From Typhlomys cinereus (Eukaryota > Chordata > Mammalia > Rodentia > Platacanthomyidae), in contig JALPQD010000006.1 in NCBI GenBank assembly GCA_023101885.1, positions 11,795,085 to 11,859,084 of the forward strand: DNA of 64,000 bases, read 5' to 3'. The notes below the pieces were generated by a model, which did no database searches, was not told the DNA's origin, and saw nothing but the letters and a program-made list of their open reading frames with translations. This document shows positions 11,107 to 23,251 of this stretch, piece by piece. Both the position numbers and the translations under genes were made by a program. Position 1 is the first letter of the stretch; the number at the start of each line of letters is the position of its first letter.

Positions 11107-12370
11107 ACATCTATGCTTGTATAAATGTACTCTATGATTTTCACAGTGGTGAAATAGCCTAAGGATATATTTCACTGAACATATATTCATTATTAAGTAA
11201 TGAATGTACTTAGATATAAATGCCTATATTTATAGCTCCTCTATTGTTTTCTGTCTCTATGAATAAACTGTCTAAGGCAGCCATGGTTTGCTTAATTAGG
11301 AGGAGAAGAAAATGCAATTGAACCTTAAAGTATGACTCCAATCTGACTAAGCAAGCATGATTCTTACAGAAAAGATCTTTTTATATCAGAAATATAGACC
11401 AGTCCCATCTGACCCCCCTCTTGGATAGTGATTGGTGGGTAATGTTTTTACTTTATCAAAAAATATAGTTTATTGGATTTACTTTTCAGTATAAAAGGAA
11501 TATAATATCATTATGAAGATGATAAGAAGAAGGCAAAAATAATAAAAAACCACCTGAGACAGATTAGGAGAACCCATTTCAACTCCCCTTAAGGGAGCAT
11601 GCTTTTCTTCTGTAAGGCTATTCAGCTGGGGATTAAGTATTAGCTGCAAGTACACTGGGAAGAACTGTTCATTTGAAGTCAGATCTTTGTGGTGAGAACC
11701 CTTTTGCCATTTCAAATAACTGAAGTCATCAGCTTCTGACAGGCCATTTAGTTGACAGCTGTTATCCTGTAGCAGTGACAATTGCCCATGAGCAGAAACA
11801 AGCAACTATTCTAGGTCAAAACAATTGCTGCTCTCTCCAAGGCTTCCAAATTTGTATCTACTCCTGCAGATACATGGGGCAGCAGCAAGTATGACATCAG
11901 TTCTACTATTTTGCAGGAGACTGTGGGAGCTATCAGTCAAACAGGTATCCTGTAGAGATTATCACAGCATCTGTGACTGCTTTAAACACATCACAACTAT
12001 TCAAGACATCTTCTTTGCAGCAGTAGACATGCTCACTAAACTTTATTCAAGCCAAAGGCACAAATATGCTGGCTGCTCTCCTAAGTGTAGACTTTGCTTA
12101 GGAGATGCCTTCAGCCATGGCCATTGGAGACACCCTGTGATGGCTCTGGGAGACTTCACTTCAACCCAGACATCTGAAAAGTTCAACTAGGCCTCATATG
12201 ACCCTCCCACAGCTGCTTTAGAGGTTCTGCAACTATTCTCAGTATGGTAGAGGAAGAGTTCCTCTCCTTCCCACAATTGTCTACATACCAGTGCAATTAA
12301 GAAGAAACAAGATAAGAGCTGTAAGTGTGTGTGATTAATTGCATAATGTACATGGTATGAGGTCATAATA
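11107..12370. other. Intergenic DNA, nothing recognised
   Basis: The 121-codon plus-strand ORF at 11,825-12,190 and the 108-codon minus-strand ORF at 11,479-11,805 have no domain I recognise. The segment may be an old retroelement internal region next to the L1 remnant downstream, but I cannot support this. Confidence 0.4.
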
Positions 12371-12639
12371 ATGTCTAGATGGCTTTATTGCTTACCTTTA
12401 GCATGAATATAGCAGGTTGCCCTGGTAACACGAAGAACAGACAACTCTACAAGCCATAGGTATAACCAACAATATCTCAAAGATGGCTGAAGAGTTCCAG
12501 AACACAAATGCCAACCCAGTAGGTGAAATAAAAATAGTTTCCATGACAAAAGCAGGCTAAAGGGAAAAATGACTACCAAACCAGATCTACAGAAAATACT
12601 GGAAGGAATACACAGGACCAAAGAGAAAGATAATCTATA

Positions 12640-12905
12640 CACTAAAATCTAAACACTGGTTCAGTGAAAGTCAATAAATTCAAGCACCAAAAAATGGCAG
12701 GAATCAATAACCACCTTTTAATAATAACTTTAAATTTAGTCAACAGACTAGATTCCCCTATCCAAAGACATAGGCTTACACTTTACACTACAAATATGAC
12801 CCATCAATTCTGTGCTTCCAAGAAACACACCTCACCACAAAAGACAAGCGTTGTCTCAAAGTGAAAGGATGGTCAAAGATACTCTGAGAAAATGGAAACG
12901 GGAAG
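12640..12905 (+). mobile_element. LINE-1 ORF2 5' remnant
   Basis: Translation around 12,700-12,890 reads, with one or more frame breaks, as the N-terminal endonuclease region of L1 ORF2: an IITLNL(N)VN-like start, a SPIQRHRLT block, then an ETHLTTKD-like and an LKVKGWSKI-like block. The intact L1 at 22.15-21.95 kb encodes the same order. The DNA from about 12,370 to 12,640 may be the preceding ORF1/intergenic part. The copy is dead. Confidence 0.7.
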
Positions 12906-12999
12906 CAAGCAGGGATTGTAGTAAAAGGGAGAGGGAAGATGGGGTCCGAATAAAGGTGTAAACCTGTCATAAACTCACTGTATTCATGTATGAAACAAT

Positions 13000-15210
13000 A
13001 AGAGAATAAAAATAAAATAATAAGACAGTGAAAATTAAAAGAGGTCTAAGAGATTCGTGGGCCTCTTCCCACACGTGGGCACTGAATCTGTCGGCAGCTT
13101 GGCTTTAGATGATTCCATCTCAAAAAATGTGAGCAATAAATTTCTGTTACTTAAAAATAATCTAGTCACACAAAAAGACATTAAAATAGGAAGGAAACTG
13201 GTTGGGAAAAAGGTTTTCAGTGGAAAGAAAAGGGGTGACTAGATAGGATAACGAGGTAAAATGACTTAAATTTGTTTATATACTTGTATGATATTGTCAA
13301 AGAATGAGACAATTTTTTAAAAATTTTAGTCTAATATGTTTTGTTTTATTTCCCTGGGAAGACTAAAAAAAATCTTTTATAGGAATTAAGGCCCAGATTA
13401 AGAACAAGATAACACCAAGAGTTTGAAGGAGTCGGGAGGAAGGAGAAGGGTAGTAAAGGGAAAGATTGATGCTTGAATCAAAAAACTCAAACGCATATAC
13501 ATACCATGACTACCAAAGAATATCATATATGCACATTGCCTATCACTAAAATTCTCCCAATTGCATCTCATTAGCTTAGATTACACTCTACATTAAGTGC
13601 TCCTGGATTCAGATCCCAGCTATTCACTTTTCAGAAGTCAATATTCAAGGTTGAGAGCTGACATGACAGAACCAGCTTTATTGTGAAGGGTTCGCATCTT
13701 AATAGAGACTCTTGACCTACTAGCTTTGTGTTTGGGAGTGTCATGGACACTGAGGGTTCTTATAGAGAGAGACTGAAGGAGCAAGGAAAAGAAGTTATTG
13801 CTGATTGGGGTTTTCAGTGCTTAAGGTATACATTATTTTTTTTTCTTCTCCTCTGGAACATCGTAATAATCCTCAACCTGTTGACATTAGAGCATGCATT
13901 TCTGATTTAGAAATACAGCTCCCCTTTCAGCAAGTCAAACCTCACGGCAGTCTCTGTTCTTTGTGTTGCTCATGCAGCATTGGCATTTAAGGAGGGACAA
14001 TACAAAAGTCACCAGATGTTCTGGATCCTGGATAGCTATGGAAAGCTTATTTATCAGCTAATATTTTAACAATTCATAAGGAGCTCCTTTAAGGAATTTA
14101 GAATGCCATCAGGAAAGAAAGAGACCTGGTTCTAGTAAAGGGAATAAGGAAGGGAAACACATATGGAAAACCAAAGGGAGGCAATGCAAAAATAATGGTG
14201 CAGACAATAGATCTTTTGACATAGACTATGAGTGGGCTGTGTAGGTACAGGTAGAACAAATATGAGAGACTGCAGAGCAAGCATATGTCTGGATATTGGA
14301 TTTGTAAAAATGGAGTGGCAGGCAATGAGACTGGAACTTGTGCCTTTCAACAGGCATATTATATTCAGATTTTTAAAGACTAACATAATGATTTCTCTTA
14401 TATTCAGAATTGTTGACATGTTAAATTCTATGTATAGCTTAGACTCCAGCACTGTGCTATGGTTGACAAAATTTACAGACAGTACTTTGACTCTGCTGGC
14501 ATGGCAAAGATTTCTCAAAGTATTACAGAAATAATTAACTCGTACAGGAAAACTTGATATATTCAATTTCATTGAATTCAAGAATCACTTTTCAAAGACA
14601 TAATTAGAGGAGAAGAAAGAAACTAGTATAGGAAAATATATTTGCATACTACCGATCCAAACAAAAAAGATGCAGATAAAAACTTTTTAAGGCCATCATC
14701 CATGTCAGATAAGCTAAAGATAGCAATATGTATAAATAAATGTTAAGGGGAGATGGTTAAGTGTCCCTTTCATAATTATAAGGTGCCTATTCATCAGGAA
14801 AATATGGATTAAGGCCCCTCCAAGGGCTCAGAAGCAGTGAGGGTGGAAAAATGTGTAGAACAGCTGAAACTTTTACTCAAGATCAAGAATAGAAATTGAT
14901 AGTTTTGAAATGGGTTTAGAAGTATCAAAAGGCAAAAAAAGATTATAAGAAATAAATATGTTAATGCGATTCATTTGTGATTCTTTAATTGGGCTTAATG
15001 CAGTCCTATGTGGACAATTAAAACTAGCTTATTGGGTATTTAGTTAGTATCTCTGCTTACTTCTTGGACTTCCAGGCAAATAGCTTTAGGTTTAGTTGGG
15101 AGGTTAGTCACTTGAGCATCATTGATTCCATTTTGATTAGATAAATAGACCCAGCTTTGGTTGGATCTACTATAGGAGCTTAACAGAAATGTCCACTATA
15201 GCTATACCTG
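13000..15210. other. Intergenic DNA, nothing recognised
   Basis: AT-rich with no assignable repeat. ORFs of 60-149 codons, including both strands of 14,132-14,581, show no domain or codon signature, and none has a neighbouring exon or splice context that I could recognise. Confidence 0.45.
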
Positions 15211-15214
15211 TTGC

Positions 15215-15790
15215 GCATTCTAAAATCTGAAATTCCACTCCTTGATACACAATAATAGTCATAGTAGCATAATTTTCAATAGTACAAAATGAAAACAGCC
15301 CACATAGCCACTAACAGTGAAATGACTTTGCCTGACTGTCATGGTTTGAAATGTGTCCTCCACAGTCTCATGTGTTTGGCAAGGTCGTGGCACCTTGAGA
15401 GGTGGAGCCTTGCTGGAGGAAGGCAGTCACAAGGGGTGGGCCTTGAGGTGGATTAGTCCCACCCTACCTCCAGGAAAAGTCTGCCTTTGTAGCAAGCAGT
15501 CTGCAGCTCTCAGCTTCCAAGATGTCTGCGGTGACTTAGCTTCCTCCAGCTTTGGCTAGCCAGCCATGCCACCTCTGCTTTGAGAGACTGTACCTTCCCT
15601 CTGGAACCGTAAGCTGAATAAACCTCTTTTTCTCCCTAAAGTTGACTGATTTTGAGTACTCTCTCATAGCAATAGTTAAGAGTAACCGTTACACTGACCA
15701 ACATTAAAATAAGCTTTTTTTAGCAATGAAAATGAACTATCTACTACTAACATAACAAAGAATATTAGTCTTATAAACGTTGAGGTTTTT
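15215..15790 (+). mobile_element. Ancient LINE-1 3' remnant, split by an LTR
   Basis: Before the LTR, ATAGTCATAGTAGCATAATT, TTTCAATAGTACAAAATGA and CACATAGCCACTAACAGTGA follow the L1 ORF2 3'-end text (CATAGCAGCACTATTCACAATAGCCAAG...AACCCAAATGTCCATCAACAG). After the LTR, the AGCAATGAAAATGAACTATC block continues as GCCATGAAAAAGAATGA does in L1. The LTR at 15,337-15,693 is thus a later insertion into this remnant. Confidence 0.55.
15337..15693 (+). mobile_element. ERVL-MaLR solo LTR with 5-bp target duplication
   Basis: The 357-bp element starts TGTCATGGTTTGAAATGTGT and ends AAGAGTAACCGTTACA, with an AATAAACC poly(A)-signal region before the end. It is flanked by a perfect CTGAC at 15,332-15,336 and 15,694-15,698; 5 bp is the size expected for ERVL/MaLR integrases. 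The LTRs of the complete element at 43.77-45.90 kb are the same family (same TGTCATGGTTTGAAA start). No coding content. Confidence 0.9.
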
Positions 15791-15976
15791 TTGAGGATTA
15801 AGGTAGAGTTTATCAGAGATGAGAAAAGCTGGAACTCATGGACTGCAGACGTGGAGATTTATGATCATATCAAGATAGTGACTATGTTCGGGAAGAGAAA
15901 AGAACTCTAAGTTATTCTTGTGACCAAGAAGATTTTAATGATCAGGAGTGATTCTTATCCTATTTCATGACTTTGT

Positions 15977-16401
15977 TGTAGCAGTTAGGCCTTCACTGTT
16001 GCTGATAAATCACCATTAAACAGCTTAAGAGAACCAGGGGTTTATTTTCCCTTACAAGTTTCTGGTTACAGTTCTCAGTCCATCTTGACAGGAGAGCTTA
16101 CACCAACACAAGGGCCAAGGGAACTGGCCACACCATCTCTACAGAATGGCTGAGAGAGTGACGATACTTACTTACCAGATCACCAACATGTCTGGCTAAG
16201 TGTACACAAGGATGCCAACTTTCTCAACCAGCTCTCTGTATTTTATTCCAAGGCCTAATCTCATTCACTGTGGGCTGCACCTTCCCCATCAGCTAGACAA
16301 TCTCTTGCAGGTTTGCTCTGGGCTAGCTCAATAACTTTCTACAAATGTGCCCAGAGCTCAAATCTCAACTGTCAAGTTGACACTTTTACCTAACTATGAC
16401 A
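15977..16401 (-). mobile_element. ERVL-MaLR solo LTR with 5-bp target duplication
   Basis: In sense orientation it starts TGTCATAGTTAGGTAAAAGT, followed by GTCAACTTGACAG, and ends in AACTGCTACA. It is flanked by a perfect TTTGT at 15,972-15,976 and 16,402-16,406. Internal blocks match the LTR at 9466-9925, including the AAATAAACCCCTGGTTCTCT-type poly(A) region. It is a solo LTR. Confidence 0.88.
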
Positions 16402-17074
16402 TTTGTGGAGGTTACACTAATTTCTTTTTTTAAATACTCACTGATTTCTACAGCATGTGTTTCTGAATGTTGTATACATAGCAATAGAATCAAATGTACT
16501 CACTAACCAAACCAAGTTTTCCCTCTGTGACTTCATGCAAACAGAGCTGCATCACAGTAACTTACAGATTATGTTGCTTGTCTGAGCCTGATTTTGTCAT
16601 ATGACTTGGAACTCAGCAGCATTCCTGGGAGATGCCCTACCCCTTCCACAATACATGGGCATGAGTATAAAAATAAGAGAGACATCAAAGAGGTATAAAT
16701 GTGCAGCTCTTAGACGACTCAGTGAACTGAGGAAAGAACTCAGCAAGCACAGTGCCAAAAGAGAACAGTGCAAAGGAGAGCCACTTCTGCAGCGCAACTG
16801 AGCAACAGGTGCAGAGATGACTTCTGCAAGGCAGCAGAGGCTGTGTCTGAGCCTAGCTCTTTCCCTTGAAGTCTCCATTGAAAGCAGAATGAAGGCATAA
16901 AGAGATTAGGTACATAAGTGTGGTATGAAGAGGCAAGATACAAATCCAGGTTTTGAACTTTTGGCAACCTGGCTCCAGATCCTGGAAACTTATCACCTAC
17001 ACTGTGAAACCTCTAGAAGGAATGGTGAAACCCAGGGTAAGATTGTCCAGTAGACATATGACAGGAGCATCAGG
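16402..17074. other. Intergenic DNA, nothing recognised
   Basis: The complementary ORFs at 16,597-16,967 overlap on both strands and have no recognisable motif. Confidence 0.45.
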
Positions 17075-17088
17075 CATGATTTTTTAAA

Positions 17089-17260
17089 AATATTTATTTA
17101 CTTATTTATTTTCATGCATGTGCATGTGTATCAGAGGATGTGTCCCTGTGGAAGACCAGGGTGACTTCAGGAATCAAGCCAGATTGCTTCTATTTCCTTT
17201 TTGCTTTGTTCTGGGACTTCCCAGGCTCTGGTTACCACCCCTTTATCCACCTGATGTTTT
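17089..17260 (-). mobile_element. Lineage-specific tRNA-SINE, 3' part (interrupted by L1)
   Basis: In antisense this holds the distal body of the SINE also seen at 41.75, 46.3 and 59.6 kb: the GTCCCTGTGGAAGACCAGGG, GTGACTTCAGGAATCAAGCC, GATTGCTTCTATTTCC and TTCTGGGACTTCCCAGG blocks. It stops at CACCTGATGTTTT, where the L1 begins. The matching 5' part resumes at 24,107. The SINE's own target duplication is CATGATTTTTTAAA at 17,075-17,088, repeated with one T fewer at 24,191-24,203. Confidence 0.9.
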
Positions 17261-17376
17261 ATTTTTTGGATTTGGTTTTTTTTGGTTGTATATTTCTTTT
17301 CTTTTTCTTTTTCTTTTTTACTTTCCTTATTTTTTTATCTTTTTATCTTTTTTTCTTTTATTTTTTTAATTTATTT

Positions 17377-18390
17377 TTCCACTCATACAAACTTGATAGG
17401 TTCCCCATTCCCGTCCTTCCTTCCACCCTTCCCTGGATCCCCTTGCTCCCTCCTCCCTTTTCCCCTTCCTTTCCCCTCTCCCTCCCTTTCTCCCAATGCC
17501 CCCTCCCCCATTCCTGGAGCATCCTTTAGTGTGCATGTCAAACTTCCCTCTGGGTCCTCCTCTCTGATCAGGTGTAAGGACTCAGTAGCATTGCCTACAG
17601 CTCTTTTATGTGTTCCCCTTTAGTATAGGAATACTATTGCGGCTGTTAATCCTCGCCTCTAAGGATCTTAGAGCCTATGATCCATGCTAGACTTTGGGGG
17701 GTCATTGACATGTTAGTCATTGTGCAGGTCATGATTACGTCGGCCCTAACGTGTGTGGAGTATCTTATATATCATTGCTCTTCCCCATCTTTAGGCTCTT
17801 ATAATCTTACTGCCCCCTCTTCCACAAATTTCCCTGAGCTTTGGGATGGAGAGAGATTAGGCTGGCCTGGTTCCTGGTGACTAATGTAGGGTCTCTGATG
17901 TTCTGAATTATGGTTTGTTGATTTTTTTTCCAGTTTTGTTGCTCCTGCAATGCCCTTGGCTCCATGCTGATGGGTATTGGATGTCACCCCCTGGCCAGAG
18001 ATAAAACCTGTTCAATTAGAGTCTTGCTATAAGAGTATATTCAAAGGTAGATGTAATAAAAGTAGGAGACCAGAGTGAGAGAGGGGTCAATCACCCATTT
18101 GCAAAATAGTTACTTTCTATCTGGCAGCATATATGCCCTCCCCTTCTGGTAAGATCATACCCCATCAGTTGCAAATGATCAGGAAGGAAAGTCTGTGAAT
18201 TGAACCAGATGTCTCATTTCTTCCTTGCATTCCTTGATGGTGGTCTATTTTCTCTGCTATAACATGGTCCCCTCTCTCCTTGTTTCTGGTGGGGCCCTCC
18301 TTCCCCATCCCTCCTGTTTGTAATCTTTGCAATTACTGTAGGTATTACAGAGATTTATCCTTGAGTGTCTCTAAGTGGGTTTGGTACTAG
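17377..18390 (-). other. L1 3' UTR with purine-rich tract
   Basis: It lies between the end of ORF2 and the A-rich tail. In the sense strand it ends with a run of G-rich and A/G blocks (17,400-17,515) containing several GGG runs, followed by an ATGAGTGGAAAAATAAAT-like segment with a poly(A) signal. The same tract occurs in the copies at 26.5 kb and 54.75 kb. A GGG-rich polypurine tract in the 3' UTR is a known L1 trait with quadruplex potential. Confidence 0.85.
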
Positions 18391-21300
18391 GATCCACCTA
18401 TTAAGGAGTACATATGGCGCTTAATTTTCTGTGTCTGGGATACTTCACTTAATATAATTGTTTCTAATTCCATCCATTTCCTGGCAAATTGCATTAATTC
18501 ATCATTTTTGATGGCTGAGTAAGTATTCCATTGTATAAATGTACCACATTTTCCTTATCCATTCGTCAACTGTTGGACATTTGGGCTGATTCCATGACTT
18601 TGCTACTGTAAACAGTGCTGCTATAAACATGGTCATGCTTGTGCTATCAAGGTGAATTTTTGCTGTATGGGGGGTTATTCTCAAAAGTGGAATATCAGGG
18701 TCATATGGCATTTCAATCTTTAATTTCTTTAAGAATCACCAGGCAGCTTGCCAGAGTGGTTGTATGAGCCTGCATTCCCACCAGCAATGTAGGAAAGTTC
18801 CCATCTTTCCACATCCTCTCCAGTATTTGTTGTGTTTGTATTGTGGATTTTTGCCTTCCTGACTGAGGTAAGATGATATCTCAGGGAAGTTTTGATTTGC
18901 AATTCCCTGATGGCTAAGGATGTGGAGCATTTTTAAAGATATATGTGAGACATTTTAATTTCGTCCTTGGTAAAGTTTCTTTTAAGTTCCAAGGCCCATT
19001 TTTTAATGGGTCATTTGTTTCCTTGGTGTTTAGTTTTCTAGGTTCTTTGTGCACTCTGAATAATAGAGCTCTATCAGATATGTGGTTTGTGAAGATTTTC
19101 TCCCATTCTGTGAACAGAAGCTCTTTAATTTCATAAGATCCCATCGGTTGAGTGTTGGTTGTAGTGACTGTGCTATTGGATGTCCGTTTAGGAACTGTTG
19201 GCCTAGCCCAATCAGCTCGAGGAAGTTCCCTACCCTTTCAACTATGGCTTTTACAGTTTCTGGCCTTATATGGAGGTCCTTGATCCGTTGGAATTAATTC
19301 TTGTACATGATGACAAGTACGGGTCCAGCTTTAATCTTCTGCATGTGGAGATCCAGTTTTGCCAGCACCATTTGTTGAAGATGCTGTTCTTTTTCCATTG
19401 GATTTTTTGGACCCCTTTGTCAAAGATCAAATGGCTATAGTTGTGTGGGCTTATATTTGGGTCCTCAACCCTTATCCATTGATCTGTGTGTCTATTTTGG
19501 AGCCAATACCAGGCTGTTTTTACAACTATGGATTTCTAGTATAGACTAAGATTTGGTATGGTAATACCTCCAGCAGTGTTTTTGTTACTCAGGATTGTTT
19601 TTGCTATCCTGGGCCTTTTGAGCCTCCATATGAATTTTGAGATTGTTTGGCCAACTTCTTTGAAGAATTGCTTTGGGATTTTAATTGGTATAATATTGAA
19701 TCTGTATATTGCCTTTGGTAACATGGTCATTTTTATGATATTGATTCTGCCAATCCAGGAACATGGGAGGTCTTTCCACCTTCTGGTGTCTTCTGAAATT
19801 TCTTTCTTTAGGGTTTTAAAGTTTTCATTATAAAGGTCTCTTACTTCCTTGGTTAGGTTTATACCAAGGTATTTCATTTTTTAAGGGCTATACTAAATGG
19901 GATTGTTTCTCTCAGGGCTTTTTCACTTCTTTCATTCTGGGCATATAGGAAGGCCTCTGATTTTTGTACATTTATTTTGTATCCTGCCACCCTGCTGAAC
20001 TTCTGTATTAGTTCCAGGAGCTTCCTGGTCGAGTTCTTGGGGTCACTCAGGTATAAGATCATGTCATCTGGAAATAGGGAAAACTTGACTTCTTCCTTGC
20101 CAGTTTGAATCCCTTTTATGTCCCTTTCTTGTCTTATGGCTTCAGCTAAGACTTCAAGTACAATATTGAATAGAAGTAGTGAGAGTGGACAGCCTTGTTT
20201 AGTTCCTGATTGAAGTGGGAATGCTTCAAGTTTTTCCCCATTGAGTATAATCCTTGCCGTTGGCTTGTTGTATACAGCTTTTATTATATTGATAAAGGTT
20301 CCTTCCATTCCAACTGTCTCTAGGGTTTTGACACAAAGGCCTATTGGATCTTGTCAACAGCTTTTTCTGCATCTATTGAGAATATCATGTGGTCTTGAAC
20401 TTTGGACTGGTTTATATGGTGAATTACATTTATTGATTTGCATATGTTGAACCAACCTTGTGTGCCTGGAATAAAGCCTACTTGATCCAAATGAATGATC
20501 TTTTTGATATCTCATTTGCTAAGACTTTGTTGAGAATCTTTGCATCTGTGTTCATCAGAGAGATTGGCCTATAGTTTTCTTTTTTAAGTGTATCTTTATT
20601 AGGTTTTGGGATTAAGACGATATTAGCTTCATAGAAGGAATTTGGTAGTGTTCCTTCCTTTGTTATTTGATGGAACAGTTTAAGGATTATTGATGTTATT
20701 AGCTCAAATGTCTGGTAGAACTCTGTGCTGAATCCATCTGGTCCAGGACATTTTTTAGTAGGAAGATTTGAGATTACTTCCTCAATTCCCTCATATGTTA
20801 CAGGACTATTTAAATAATTCACAAGTTCCTGATTCAATTTAGGTAAGTTGTGTTTAATTAGAAATTCATCCATCTCTTTTGTGTTGTCAAATTTCATAGA
20901 GTATAAGTTTTTGAAATATGACATTATAATTCTCTGGATTTCTTGGGTATCAGTAGTGATAACTCCATTTTCATTTCTAATTTTGTTAATTTGGGTTTTC
21001 TCTCTCTTGCTTTTAGTTTATTTAGCTAGGGGTGTATCAATCTTACTGATTTTTTTTCAAAAAACCAGCTTTTTGACTGGTTGATTTTCTCTATCATTTT
21101 CCTAATCTCGATTTTGGATATTTCTCCCCTTATTTTGCTAATCTCCTGTCTTCTACTGCTTTTGGGATCATATTGCTCTAGTGTCTCTAAAGCTTTAAGC
21201 TGCATTGTTATTTATTTTTGATGTTTTCATTTTTTTGATGTGGGCATTAAGAGCTATGAACTTACCTCTTAGGACAGCTTTCATTGTGTCCCTGAGATTT

Positions 21301-22152
21301 TGGTAAATTGTATTTTCATTATTGTTCACTTCTAGGAAATCTTGAATTTCTTTTAATTTCTTCCGGAGTCCAATTCTCCTTCAGCATGATAGTGTTAAGT
21401 TTCTAGGAGTTAGTGTATTTTCTGTTGTTTGTTGTGTTGTGGATGTCAAGCTTTAGGCCGTGGTGGTCTGATAAGGTACAGGCTAGAATTTCAACTTTCC
21501 TGTATATGTGGAGATTCATTTTGTGGCCCAATATGTGTTCTGTTTTGGAGAAAGTTCTGTGTGCTGCTGAGAAAAATGTGTATTCTTTAGTGCGTGGATG
21601 AAAAGTTCGATAGAGATCTATAAGGTCCATTTCAGTAAGGACTTGATTAAGTTCCGAAGTGTCTCTGTTAAGTTTTTTACCTGTTGATCTATCCCATGTT
21701 GAGAGGGCAGTGTTGAAATCCCTAAGAATTATCATTTTGGGATTGATTTCTTGCTTTAGACATTGTAGGGTTTGCTTAATGAATGTGTGGGGACCCGTAT
21801 TGGGTGCATATATGTTCAGTATCGTGAAGGCTTCCTGGTGAATTGTACCTGTGACTAAAATGTAGTATCCATCTATGTCTCTTATGATTTTTTTTTGGTT
21901 TGATGTCCACTTTGTCTGATAGCATAATGGCTACCCCTGCCTGTTTTCTGGTTCCATTACCTTGCAGAATTTTGGACCAGCCTTTTATTTTTAGGATGTG
22001 CCTATCTTTTGTGGTGAGATGGGTTTCCTGCAGGCAGCAGATTGATGGGTTGTGATTTTTAATCCAATTTTTAATCTGTGTCTCTTGATCGGTGAGTTAA
22101 TTCCATTGACATTTAATGTTATAATGGAGAAACTATTTTTAATTTTGGACAT
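18390..22152 (-). pseudogene. L1 ORF2 pseudogene (endonuclease, reverse transcriptase)
   Basis: The sense start ATG is at 22,152-22,150, giving an N-terminus like other L1 ORF2 proteins (IITLNVNG block). Recognisable parts in order: the endonuclease with a DFNT block and a later SDHHGLKLD block (21.73-21.40 kb); the reverse transcriptase with PGPDGF and NYRPISLMN (20.9-20.5 kb) and a [11 protein letters not shown] block (20.2 kb); the active-site region reading FPDD instead of FADD (about 20.05 kb); and the C-terminal Cys/His region with a CWWEC block (about 18.78 kb). The family is about 1,275 residues long. Here the frame is split by many stops and shifts into pieces of at most about 150 codons, so no active enzyme is made. 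Its role when intact was target-site nicking and reverse transcription of the L1 RNA. Confidence 0.93.
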
Positions 22153-22193
22153 TTATTATGTTTAGTGGATTTTGCAAGTGTATTGTTTCGCTT

Positions 22194-23251
22194 TTAGGTT
22201 TTGGTGGTATTATACTTCCCTTCTGTCCTCCTGGATATGCTTGTTTTTTCTTCAAGCTTGAGTATCATTTCTAACATTTTTTGGTAGACATGTAAGTCTT
22301 CAAGTTGTCTTTGTGCTGGAAAACTTTTCTTTCTCCCTCTATCATGACAAAAGTTTTGCCGGGTATATATTCTGGGTTGACATTTTTGCTCATTTAATAT
22401 TTGAAGTACGTCTGTCCAAGTTTTTCTTGCTTTTACTGTTTTCATTGAGAAGTCATTTGTTATTTTAATAGGTTTACCTTTAGAAGTGACTTGTTTTTTT
22501 TCTCTTGAAGCTCTCAGCACCTTTTCTTTGTCTTGAATGTGGAACATTTTGACTATTATTTGCCATGGCAGTTTTCTATTTTGGTCATATCTGTTTGGAG
22601 TGCCTCTTGTATTTGGATGGGCCTCTCATTCTTTAGTTGTGGGAAGTTTTCATTTATGATAATTTGAAAAATTTCCTCAGATGTGGTATTTTGAGATTCT
22701 TGCTCTGGTATTCCATGAATGTACATGTTAGGCTTCTTCAGGGTGTCCCATATCTCTTGAATATTCCTCTCAAGTATCTTTTTGGCTTTAACAACCTCTT
22801 CCATTGAGCTGGTTAATTCTCCCACTTTGTCTTCAAGATCTGAAATTCTATTTTCTGCTTTGTTAGTTCTGCTGATAAGACTCTCTGTTGAATTTTGAGT
22901 TGAAGATAACTTGTCTTTTAGTTAGATTTTAAACTCTGCTTGAGACTGTTTTAACGGCTCTATGCCTATTTTTGTTTCTTGAACTGTTTTTCTCAACTCC
23001 TCCAAGTGCCTGTTGTGTTCCTGTTCAAAGTGGTTGATGCGGCTGTTTAACTCTTCCCGGATTTTCTCTTTCATAGTATAAATCATGATAATGATCATAC
23101 TTTGAAAGTCATTATCTTGGGTCTGGCTTTCTTGGATATTATCTGTGAATTTGTTCTGGTTGGAATCCATCATTATGGGGTTAATTCTTTCGGTGGGAGA
23201 TTGGTCTTTTTGGGTTTTGTTTCTCATGGATCTGCACTTTGACTTGGGCAT
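22194..23251 (-). pseudogene. L1 ORF1 pseudogene (RNA-binding chaperone)
   Basis: The reading frame starts at 23,251 with a lysine/arginine-rich N-terminus and passes through a region suited to a coiled coil (heptad-like E/L/I-rich stretch after residue 60). It hits an in-frame stop near codon 110 (22,922-22,924). The same frame continues at 22,825-22,556 with the RRM-like part, then a frame change leads into a basic C-terminal part ending at 22,194. L1 ORF1p normally forms trimers that coat L1 RNA. Total length (about 350 codons) fits the family. It is broken at two points at least. Confidence 0.88.

Noticed and set aside
11825..12190. 121-codon ORF considered as a processed pseudogene
   Set aside because: I could not recognise a source protein, tail or target duplication, so it is left as unassigned.
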